Assembly (NCBI GenBank): GCA_012963565.1 | Contig: DTVJ01000242.1 | Coordinates: forward strand, 1-5,133 | DNA: 5,133 nucleotides | Source: Piscirickettsiaceae bacterium | GTDB taxonomy: Bacteria; Pseudomonadota; Gammaproteobacteria; PS1; Pseudothioglobaceae | Direction: 5' to 3' | Shown here: piece after piece, positions 1 to 5,133 of the stretch | Layout of the letters: each line of letters begins with the position of its first letter | Numbering within the stretch: position 1 is the stretch's first letter | The notes under the pieces: model-generated | Seen by the model: only the letters and a program-made list of their open reading frames with translations | Databases searched by the model: none | What the model was told of the DNA's origin: nothing | Position numbers and translations under genes: made by a program

Positions 1-1167
1 CTTAATCGGGTGATGACATTGTTGGTTAGAGATAAGCAATTAGGCCCTAAGGTTGTGCCAATCATTCCTGATGAGGCTCGCACTTTTGGTATGGAAGGCT
101 TGTTTAGGCAATTAGGTATTTATTCAGCTTCTGGTCAGTTATATCAGCCAGAAGATTCTGATAAAGTCATGTGGTACAAGGAAGACATCAAGGGTCAGGT
201 ATTACAAGAAGGTATTAATGAGGCGGGTGCGATTTCAGATTGGATTGCTGCGGCAACCTCTTACGCGACGCACAATACCACCATGATTCCGTTCTATATT
301 TATTATTCTAAGTTTGGTTTCCAACGTGTTGGTGATCTAGCATGGGCAGCAGGTGATATGCAAGCCAAAGGTTTCTTAATCGGTGGCACAGCAGGTCGTA
401 CAACATTGAATGGTGAAGGTTTGCAACACCAAGATGGTGATTCACACCTAGTGGCTAATACCATTCCAAACTGTATTTCCTACGATCCAACTTATGCTTA
501 TGAATTAGCAGTGATTGTGCGTAGTGGTTTGTACAGAATGTATGAAAATCATGAGAATATTTTTTATTACATTACCACGATGAATGAGCTTTACACTCAC
601 CCTGAAATGCCAAAAGGTACTGAAGAAGGAATCATTAAAGGTATCTACCCACTCAAAGAGGTCGGTACTGGTGAGTTACAAGTACAATTAATGGGTTGTG
701 GTACGATCCTACGCGAAGTAGAACAAGCAGCTCAAATGTTAGCGGATGATTGGGGTGTTAAATCCAATATCTGGTCAGTGACCAGTTTCAATGAATTAAC
801 GCGCGAAGCACAAGCTATTGATAGGGTGAATCGCTTTAGCGCAGAAGAGCCACAGGTGCCATACATCACTCAGTGCTTAGCAGATACTAAAGGTCCAGTA
901 ATTGCAACCACCGATTACATGCGTAACTATGCAGAACAAGTACGTAAGTACATTCCAGGCCGTTATGAAGTGTTAGGTACTGATGGTTTTGGTCGTTCTG
1001 ATTCGCGCGCTGCACTCCGAGATTTCTTCGAAGTTGATGCAAATTATGTCACTGTGGCAGCACTTAAAGCTTTAGTTGATGAGGGTGAAATGGATGCTAC
1101 AGTTGTTGCACAAGCCATTGAAAAATACGGTATAAATACTAACAAGCCAAATCCAATGACGGTGTAG
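1..1167 (+). CDS. aceE: Pyruvate dehydrogenase E1 component, homodimeric type (C-terminal part, cut by left edge)
   Basis: AceE is the thiamine-diphosphate-dependent E1 subunit of the cytoplasmic pyruvate dehydrogenase complex. It decarboxylates pyruvate and passes the acetyl group to the lipoyl domains of E2. The frame is open from base 1, so this is the last 388 residues of a protein that is about 887 in E. coli. A GTG at 10 is internal, not a start. From memory of the E. coli protein, the fragment lines up without gaps over its first hundred residues. It keeps DEARTFGMEGLFRQ, the QEGINE glutamate (codon 220-222; E. coli Glu571, which activates the cofactor), the YIYY tyrosine (Tyr599) and LNGEGLQH with the active-site histidine region. 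The C-terminal domain holds VLGTDGFGRSDSR and FEVDA near its end. The usual partner aceF does not follow; a HopJ-family gene does, 29 bases on, with no terminator between them, so the two are probably co-transcribed. Confidence 0.97.
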   Translation, partial: LNRVMTLLVRDKQLGPKVVPIIPDEARTFGMEGLFRQLGIYSASGQLYQPEDSDKVMWYKEDIKGQVLQEGINEAGAISDWIAAATSYATHNTTMIPFYIYYSKFGFQRVGDLAWAAGDMQAKGFLIGGTAGRTTLNGEGLQHQDGDSHLVANTIPNCISYDPTYAYELAVIVRSGLYRMYENHENIFYYITTMNELYTHPEMPKGTEEGIIKGIYPLKEVGTGELQVQLMGCGTILREVEQAAQMLADDWGVKSNIWSVTSFNELTREAQAIDRVNRFSAEEPQVPYITQCLADTKGPVIATTDYMRNYAEQVRKYIPGRYEVLGTDGFGRSDSRAALRDFFEVDANYVTVAALKALVDEGEMDATVVAQAIEKYGINTNKPNPMTV

Positions 1168-1185
1168 GCTAACAATCTCAAGTAA

Positions 1186-1191
1186 GGGAGG
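1186..1191 (+). promoter_or_regulatory. Strong Shine-Dalgarno sequence of the HopJ-family gene
   Basis: GGGAGG lies 5 bases before the ATG at 1197, inside a purine run that fills most of the 29-base gap after aceE. It is among the two best ribosome binding sites in the window. It fixes the start of the small gene and suggests efficient translation from the aceE transcript. Confidence 0.8.
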
Positions 1192-1196
1192 GGAGA

Positions 1197-1535
1197 ATGA
1201 CACAAGAGGAATACTTAGAAGAGCTTAGATCAGGCTCGAAAATGAAATTTGAAGACTTAATTTCATTGATTGACGATGATTATAATTACACGCCAGCTGC
1301 ATTCACCAATGGTGAAGTCGACAATGCTGCCGATGAGAATCAAGGCAGTGCTAAGTTATTTTGTTTTGCGGCTATTCATCAGTTGAGTCCACTTGAAACA
1401 CTACATTGTTTTGGCCAGTACTATCAGGATGTGCTTAATACCCCTGAGAGTGATTCTCATATCAATATCCGTAATTTTATTACTTACGGCTGGGAAGGTC
1501 TAAAGTTTAGTGCTCCAGTACTTGATAGAAAATAA
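1197..1535 (+). CDS. HopJ-family small protein (labelled 'type III effector HopJ' in databases)
   Basis: This 112-residue protein has the full length usual for the HopJ family (Pfam HopJ). Recognisable family features are the acidic N-terminal half with YNYTPAAFTNG (about residues 30-39), NAADENQGSAKLFCFA (43-58), a helix resembling SPLETLHCFGQYYQDVL, and the end block NIRNFITYGWEGLKF (91-105). There is no signal peptide or membrane segment, so it should be soluble and cytoplasmic. The name comes from a Pseudomonas syringae candidate effector, but relatives occur in many free-living proteobacteria without a type III system, and nothing here suggests secretion. Its cellular role is unknown to me. 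It sits 29 bases behind aceE on the same strand with a strong ribosome binding site, so it is probably expressed with pyruvate dehydrogenase. Its stop codon is 3 bases from the stop of slyX on the other strand. Confidence 0.85.
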   Translation: MTQEEYLEELRSGSKMKFEDLISLIDDDYNYTPAAFTNGEVDNAADENQGSAKLFCFAAIHQLSPLETLHCFGQYYQDVLNTPESDSHINIRNFITYGWEGLKFSAPVLDRK

Positions 1536-1538
1536 ATA

Positions 1539-1748
1539 TTAGTAATGCGGTGGTCGGTCGTTGATCACTTCGTTATCACCACCATCTTGCTTATCGTTCA
1601 TTTGTCTTATTTGCGAGGATAGATGCTTAAGCATTTCTTCTAATTCATCAATTTTTTGCGTTTGACGAAAAATCACATTGTTTAATTCTTCAACTGTGTG
1701 TTCAAGGTGAGCAAATTTTTCTTCTAATTCAATTACTTTTTTATCCAT
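1539..1748 (-). CDS. slyX: SlyX family protein
   Basis: This 69-residue protein matches the SlyX family in size (72 in E. coli) and plan. An N-terminal heptad-rich helix (about residues 3-52: VIELEEKFAHLEHTVEELNN, then IDELEEMLKHLSSQI) should form a coiled coil. A short polar linker follows, and then the characteristic C-terminal PPHY. It is cytoplasmic with no established biochemical function. The name reflects the neighbouring slyD in E. coli; slyD is absent here. The ATG lies inside the last codons of the upstream transporter gene (16-base overlap, different frame), which points to co-transcription and possibly translational coupling. Only a weak GGCGGA lies about 8 bases upstream. The 3' end faces the HopJ-family gene with a 3-base gap. 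Confidence 0.9.
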   Translation of the reverse strand: MDKKVIELEEKFAHLEHTVEELNNVIFRQTQKIDELEEMLKHLSSQIRQMNDKQDGGDNEVINDRPPHY

Positions 1749-2608
1749 AGTTTTTTTCCGCCGTATTCATAATAACCAAGACCAATCAGTACGAGAATGA
1801 TACCGCTTAGTTGCGTGGCTGTTAAGGTTTCATAATTAAGTGTAGCGCCGAGTAGTAGAGCGAATACAGGAGTGAGGAGTGGTACGATACCAACCACGCG
1901 CACACTGACATGCCTGATTAAGTAGTAGTAAGACATAAAACCAATCACCGAACCAAATACAGCCAAATAACCGATAGAAAAAGCGGCTTTAAAGGATATT
2001 TCTGGAATAACACCTTCAGTTAGCAACCAGCTTAAAATAAACAAAGGCACGCTAACAATGAGCGCGCCAGTCGTAGTTTCGAGCGCAGAAATATGGGCAT
2101 TGACTTGCTTGAGTTTAACCGAGATAAATGACTGAAATGCCATAGCAAAGGTAACGGCCAATAAGCCCAAAATCAGCGCAGAATCCATAGTGAAGGTATG
2201 TCCGAAGATAACCACTAGCCCGCCTAGACCTAACAACAACCCTGCTATTTTATGAAATTGAAAGAACGATTCTTTGAGTAGTAATAATGCAAAAACACCA
2301 GTAATAATAGGTGTCAGTCCAAACACCACAGAGATAATGCCAGAGGGTACAGTTTGCGAGGAATAATACACCAAACTCATGGTGATAAATATACCGAGAC
2401 CTGCGTAAATATAGTTGCTGATAGCGATAGGACTACTGGTCAATTTTTGCTTTCTAATAACAAGTAATAATAGGCAAATAATAAGCCCAATTAGCATTCG
2501 TGAGGCAACACCAAAATTAAAGCTAGATCCAAGCGTGGACCATTGGATAGCGAGCGGTGTGGTGGACCAAATAGCAACAACTGATAAAAAGACTAGGTAA
2601 ATTGGCAT
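1733..2608 (-). CDS. DMT superfamily transporter, EamA family (10 membrane helices)
   Basis: This 291-residue inner-membrane protein has two homologous EamA halves, about residues 3-138 and 144-281. Ten hydrophobic segments fall near 3-22, 33-52, 65-84, 89-111, 119-138, 144-163, 176-197, 208-231, 236-257 and 263-281. The duplication shows in the paired LTPI (98-101) and LTPV (245-248) motifs and in the glutamates that follow each (113 and 260). Family members export or import amino acids, nucleobases, sugars or other metabolites by secondary transport. Nothing in the sequence identifies the substrate. The ATG at 2608 is the only sensible start, because an in-frame TAA lies six codons upstream. 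No Shine-Dalgarno sequence precedes it. The gene starts 17 bases after the pnp terminator and overlaps slyX at its end. Expression may come from terminator read-through or from a promoter abutting the ATG. Confidence 0.92.
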   Translation of the reverse strand: MPIYLVFLSVVAIWSTTPLAIQWSTLGSSFNFGVASRMLIGLIICLLLLVIRKQKLTSSPIAISNYIYAGLGIFITMSLVYYSSQTVPSGIISVVFGLTPIITGVFALLLLKESFFQFHKIAGLLLGLGGLVVIFGHTFTMDSALILGLLAVTFAMAFQSFISVKLKQVNAHISALETTTGALIVSVPLFILSWLLTEGVIPEISFKAAFSIGYLAVFGSVIGFMSYYYLIRHVSVRVVGIVPLLTPVFALLLGATLNYETLTATQLSGIILVLIGLGYYEYGGKKLWIKK

Positions 2609-2614
2609 GATGGA

Positions 2615-2620
2615 AGTATA
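2615..2620 (-). promoter_or_regulatory. Possible -10 box at leaderless distance from the transporter start
   Basis: TATACT (5 of 6 to TATAAT) on the minus strand ends 6 bases before the A of the transporter ATG, so transcription would begin at or next to the start codon. I see no good -35 at 16-18 bases; that position falls in the terminator hairpin (CCTTAT at 17). The gene also lacks a Shine-Dalgarno sequence, which fits a leaderless message but does not prove it. Confidence 0.3.
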
Positions 2621-2625
2621 GAATT

Positions 2626-2653
2626 AAAAAGACCACCATAAGGTGGTCTTTTT
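2626..2653 (-). terminator. Rho-independent terminator of pnp (symmetrical)
   Basis: A perfect 7-bp GC-rich stem (GACCACC with GGTGGTC) and a 4-base loop at 2638-2641 are flanked by A5 and T5, giving up to 12 pairs. Read on the minus strand it lies 21 bases after the pnp stop, and the stem is followed by TTTTTAATT, a standard intrinsic terminator. Its symmetry means it could also stop plus-strand transcription, for example antisense read-through coming from aceE and the HopJ-family gene. Confidence 0.9.
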
Positions 2654-2674
2654 GTTAGCAATTAATCAGTTCGA

Positions 2675-4765
2675 TTATTTGTCTAAAAGTACTTTGCGAG
2701 ACAGCTTGATACGACCTCTGTCTAAACCTAATACTTTCACTTCGATTTCATCACCTTCTTTTAAGTGGTCTTCTACTTTTTCGACACGCTCGTGAGCGAT
2801 TTCAGAAATGTGTAATAAACCATCTTGATTAGGCATGATGTTAACAAACGCACCAAACTCAACAATCTTAACTACTTTACCTAAGTAAATCTTATCTACT
2901 TCAGGTGAAGCAGTCACGTCTTTAACCATTTGTACCGCAGTATCAAAGGCTTTTTGATCGTTTGCAAAAATATTAACGTTGCCATCATCGTCAACATCAA
3001 CGCTAGCGCCAGAAGTTGAAATAATGCCTTTAATAGTTTCACCACCTTTGCCAATAAGATCACGAATCTTGTCAGTGTTGATTTTGATTACCGCAGTTTT
3101 AGGTGCATTTTTACTTGATGTGTTAGGCTCGTGAATGACTTGATTCATTTGACCTAGGATGTTAAGTATTGCTTTTTTAGATTGTTGTAAAGCGATACCC
3201 ATAATTTCTTGGGTAATACCCTCAATCTTAATATCCATTTGTAGTGCATTCACACCACGTGATGTACCAGCTACCTTAAAGTCCATGTCACCTAAGTGAT
3301 CTTCATCACCTAAGATGTCTGTTAATACGGTAAATCTGTCACCTTCTTTAACAAGACCCATCGCAATACCAGCTATTGGTGCCTTTATCGGTACACCAGC
3401 ATCCATTAATGATAGTGAAGAACCACAAACACTGGCCATAGAGCTAGAGCCGTTAGATTCAGTAATTTCAGAAACCACACGTACTGTGTACGGGAATTCT
3501 TCGATAGAAGGCAAGCAAGCGGCAATACCACGACGTGCTAGACGACCATGGCCAATTTCACGACGACCAGTACCCATACGACCTGTCTCACCGACAGAGT
3601 ATGGAGGGAAGTTATAGTGTAGTAAGAAGTAGTCATTCTGACGCTCAGAAGCTTCTAACTTTTCAATGAGTTGGGCTTCACGTTTAGAACCTAAAGTAGT
3701 TACCACCAATGCTTGTGTTTCACCACGGGTAAATAGAGCAGAACCATGTGTGTTTTCTAACACGCCTGTTTCAATTTTTAACGCACGTACGGTTTCATTG
3801 TCACGACCATCAATACGTGGCTCGTTATTTAAGATACGCTCACGAACGGTTGATTTTTCAACTTTCTTGAAATACTTACCCACTTCTTCAGCTGAATAGC
3901 CATCTTCATCGTCACTGGCTAGTGCTTCGAGTGCTGCGGTTTTGATTTCACCAACTTTAGCGTAGCGATCCATTTTTTCTTTAATTTGGTAAGCATCATG
4001 AATTTGATCACCAAATTGTGATTGGATAGCGCCTAATAGAGCTTCATCAGTAGCTGGTGCTTCCCAGTCCCACTGTTCAGTACCAACTTCAGCAGCAAAT
4101 TCAGCAATATTAGTAATTGCCACTTGGAACTGTTCATGTGCATACATTACCGCACTCAGCATTACTTCTTCAGATAATTCAGCTGCTTGTGATTCAACCA
4201 TTAGTACCGCCTCATCTGTACCGGCAACTACCATATCTAAGTCTGATTTAGCTAATTCAGAGTAAGTTGGATTAAGAATATAATCACCATCTATATAACC
4301 CACACGGGCACCACCAATCGGGCCACTAAATGGAATACCTGAAATTGAAAGTGCTGCTGATACACCTAGCATTGCAATCATGTCAGGATCAACTTCAGAG
4401 TTAGCAGAGATAACTGTAATGATCACTTGAACTTCGTTCATGAAGCCAGCAGGGAATAATGGACGAATAGGGCGATCAATCAGACGAGAAGTTAGAGTTT
4501 CTTTTTCGCTTGGTCTTGCTTCACGCTTTAAGAAGCCACCAGGGATCTTACCGGCTGCATATGTCTTTTCAATATAGTCAACGGATAACGGGAAGAAGTC
4601 TTGACCAGCTCGCATTTCTTTAGAGCCAACAACAGTAACGAGTACTTGCGTGTCATCCATGCTAGCTAGTACGGCACCGTGTGCTTGTCTAGCGATACGA
4701 CCCGTTTCTAAGGTGATAGTGTGTTTGCCCATGGCAAAGCTTTTTGTAACGATATTCATTTCCAT
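2675..4765 (-). CDS. pnp: Polyribonucleotide nucleotidyltransferase (PNPase)
   Basis: PNPase degrades RNA 3'-to-5' by phosphorolysis, releasing nucleoside diphosphates, and can add 3' tails in reverse. It acts as a cytoplasmic trimer, often with RNase E. The 696 residues show the full plan: RNase PH domain 1 (about 10-140), helical linker domain (about 145-225), RNase PH domain 2 (about 320-460), KH domain with the GKGG loop (572-575), and S1 domain (about 623-690). Catalytic and phosphate-binding features match E. coli: ESNGSSSMASVCG (serines at 440-442), GDEDHLGDMDFK with the equivalents of Asp486, Asp492 and Lys494 at 489, 495 and 497, and the basic RREIGHGRLARRG. The protein ends just after S1, without the short tail of the 711-residue E. 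coli protein. I start it at 4765, because GGAGG ends 5 bases upstream; an in-frame ATG at 4777 overlaps that GGAGG. MNIV at 4759 is also possible. A terminator follows. Confidence 0.97.
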   Translation of the reverse strand: MEMNIVTKSFAMGKHTITLETGRIARQAHGAVLASMDDTQVLVTVVGSKEMRAGQDFFPLSVDYIEKTYAAGKIPGGFLKREARPSEKETLTSRLIDRPIRPLFPAGFMNEVQVIITVISANSEVDPDMIAMLGVSAALSISGIPFSGPIGGARVGYIDGDYILNPTYSELAKSDLDMVVAGTDEAVLMVESQAAELSEEVMLSAVMYAHEQFQVAITNIAEFAAEVGTEQWDWEAPATDEALLGAIQSQFGDQIHDAYQIKEKMDRYAKVGEIKTAALEALASDDEDGYSAEEVGKYFKKVEKSTVRERILNNEPRIDGRDNETVRALKIETGVLENTHGSALFTRGETQALVVTTLGSKREAQLIEKLEASERQNDYFLLHYNFPPYSVGETGRMGTGRREIGHGRLARRGIAACLPSIEEFPYTVRVVSEITESNGSSSMASVCGSSLSLMDAGVPIKAPIAGIAMGLVKEGDRFTVLTDILGDEDHLGDMDFKVAGTSRGVNALQMDIKIEGITQEIMGIALQQSKKAILNILGQMNQVIHEPNTSSKNAPKTAVIKINTDKIRDLIGKGGETIKGIISTSGASVDVDDDGNVNIFANDQKAFDTAVQMVKDVTASPEVDKIYLGKVVKIVEFGAFVNIMPNQDGLLHISEIAHERVEKVEDHLKEGDEIEVKVLGLDRGRIKLSRKVLLDK

Positions 4766-4766
4766 G

Positions 4767-4806
4767 AAAACCTCCATAAAATAGATAAAAGAAATTCTAT
4801 GGTTTT
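4767..4806 (-). promoter_or_regulatory. Possible leader hairpin covering the pnp ribosome binding site
   Basis: On the minus strand AAAACC (4806-4801) can pair with GGTTTT (4772-4767), and directly inside it ATAGA (4800-4796) pairs with TCTAT (4785-4781) around a 10-base loop, leaving an 8-base bulge. A competing fold pairs CCATA (4802-4798) with TATGG (4778-4774). Either one takes up part of GGAGG. The pairs are AT-rich, so stability is uncertain. E. coli pnp is autoregulated through a structured leader cut by RNase III; whether this leader plays that part is inference. Confidence 0.3.
4771..4775 (-). promoter_or_regulatory. Shine-Dalgarno sequence of pnp (decides the start)
   Basis: GGAGG on the minus strand is followed by TTTTC and then the ATG at 4765. 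The in-frame ATG at 4777 supplies the A-T-G whose last base is the first G of this site, so it cannot use it. The choice removes four residues (MEVF), which relatives do not have as far as I recall. Confidence 0.8.
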
Positions 4807-4885
4807 AATCGGATAAGCTTTATTTGAAACACACCAGTTGATATGTTTTAGATAAAACTTAAGAGGGATTTTTTTGCCATAAAAC

Positions 4886-4898
4886 GAGAATCATTATC
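4886..4898. promoter_or_regulatory. Fur-box-like inverted repeat
   Basis: GAGAAT-C-ATTATC is an inverted repeat with one mismatch in its arms, close to the GATAAT-n-ATTATC core of the Fur operator. Extended leftward to 4880-4898, it matches the classical 19-base Fur consensus at 15 positions by my count, with the right half (ATCATTATC) exact. It lies just after the stop of the right-edge gene and about 120 bases before the pnp start. AT-rich DNA gives such matches by chance, so this remains a candidate. Confidence 0.35.
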
Positions 4899-4922
4899 CC
4901 TAAAATCAATCTACTATGTATA
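4893..4922 (-). promoter_or_regulatory. Candidate pnp promoter
   Basis: On the minus strand TATACA (4922-4917; 4 of 6 to TTGACA) is separated by 18 bases from GATAAT (4898-4893; 5 of 6 to TATAAT). Transcription would start near 4886 and give a leader of about 120 bases. The -35 lies within the last codons of the right-edge gene, and the -10 coincides with the Fur-box-like repeat. The match is moderate; read-through from the upstream gene is an alternative source of pnp mRNA. Confidence 0.3.
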
Positions 4923-5133
4923 TTAAATTTTGCTTAAATAGATTCGTAGTTAGCTGCTGATGTTTGCTTGCGTCAATCGTGAGTTGATTACAAAATTGAA
5001 TTACAATTTTAGAGTCGAATTTTCGGGTATCAAAATACTCACCATTGATAAATACTTTGGGTATTTCCTCAATTAACAAATAAGCGACTTTGCAGCTTGG
5101 GTGTAGTTTATATTGTGCTTGTGAATCAAATAC
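4906..5133 (-). CDS. C-terminal end of a possible RoxA/YcfD-type JmjC ribosomal oxygenase (cut by right edge)
   Basis: An open frame enters from the right edge and stops at TGA (4906-4908), giving the last 75 residues of a longer protein. The segment IPKVFINGEYF, then a helix with QFCNQL, then LTTNLFKQNLIYIVD resembles the C-terminal winged-helix part of JmjC/cupin proteins of the RoxA (YcfD) type, as I remember their pattern: a hydrophobic strand with NGE, a 'leucine...LC' helix, and an end resembling L-x-x-G-x-I/L-Y-I. RoxA is an Fe(II)- and 2-oxoglutarate-dependent hydroxylase of ribosomal protein L16. The iron-binding JmjC domain that would confirm this lies outside the window, so the assignment rests on a short, weakly conserved tail. 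The gene is co-directional with pnp, 140 bases upstream of it, where many gammaproteobacteria have rpsO. Confidence 0.45.
   Translation of the reverse strand, partial: VFDSQAQYKLHPSCKVAYLLIEEIPKVFINGEYFDTRKFDSKIVIQFCNQLTIDASKHQQLTTNLFKQNLIYIVD

Noticed and set aside
10..15. GTG or ATG as a true start of a short AceE-like protein
   Set aside because: The frame is open to base 1 and the preceding residues (LNR) continue the AceE alignment, so the gene is merely cut by the window edge.
1197..1535. HopJ-family protein as evidence of a type III secretion or pathogenicity region
   Set aside because: No secretion, chaperone or Hrp-box features are nearby, the neighbours are housekeeping genes, and the family is widespread in non-pathogens.
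2415..2600. Plus-strand open frame of 61 codons opposite the transporter's N-terminus
   Set aside because: It mirrors the transporter's coding frame and has no ribosome binding site or recognisable domain.
3315..3617. Plus-strand open frame of 100 codons inside pnp
   Set aside because: It lies wholly opposite the conserved RNase PH domain 2 of PNPase, has no ribosome binding site, and its arginine/proline-rich product looks like the antisense of that domain.
3666..3899. Plus-strand open frame of 77 codons inside pnp
   Set aside because: It is antisense to well-conserved PNPase sequence with no start signal and no recognisable product.
4845..4858. Perfect inverted repeat GTTTTA-GA-TAAAAC between the right-edge gene and pnp
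   Set aside because: It is only AT-rich apart from one G-C pair, the loop is 2-4 bases and no T-run follows, so it is too weak to call a terminator or operator in AT-rich DNA.
4864..4901. AGGGAT/ATCCCT repeat considered as a terminator of the right-edge gene
   Set aside because: The stem has six pairs around a 26-base loop and no U-run follows on the minus strand, so it does not meet the form of an intrinsic terminator.

Overview
The window reads as ordinary chromosomal DNA of a fairly AT-rich (roughly 40% GC by eye) gammaproteobacterium. This rests on a homodimeric-type pyruvate dehydrogenase E1 (AceE), a SlyX protein with the family's PPHY ending, a HopJ-family protein and an E. coli-like polynucleotide phosphorylase. 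The species cannot be fixed from the sequence. I see no phage, transposon, tRNA, rRNA, CRISPR or toxin signature.

Layout, left to right. The plus strand carries the 3' part of aceE (cut by the left edge), then, 29 bases later and behind a strong Shine-Dalgarno sequence, a small HopJ-family gene. These meet, tail to tail with only 3 bases between the stop codons, a minus-strand block. In transcription order that block is: the C-terminal end of a gene cut by the right edge (tentatively a RoxA/YcfD-type JmjC ribosomal oxygenase), a 140-base gap, pnp, a clear intrinsic terminator, a ten-helix DMT/EamA transporter, and slyX, whose start overlaps the transporter's end by 16 bases.

Functionally these are housekeeping genes: pyruvate oxidation (aceE), mRNA turnover (pnp), possible translation-related modification (RoxA-like), small-molecule transport (EamA) and two small proteins of unknown role (HopJ family, SlyX). 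They do not form one obvious pathway. No gene-free stretch exceeds 300 bases; the largest is the pnp leader region (4766-4905).

I found no convincing new multi-gene system. The points most worth a second look are regulatory: a Fur-box-like inverted repeat over a possible pnp promoter, a leader fold that would cover the pnp ribosome binding site, a transporter that starts 17 bases after the pnp terminator with no Shine-Dalgarno sequence and a TATACT box at a leaderless distance, and the pairing of a so-called effector (HopJ) with aceE.
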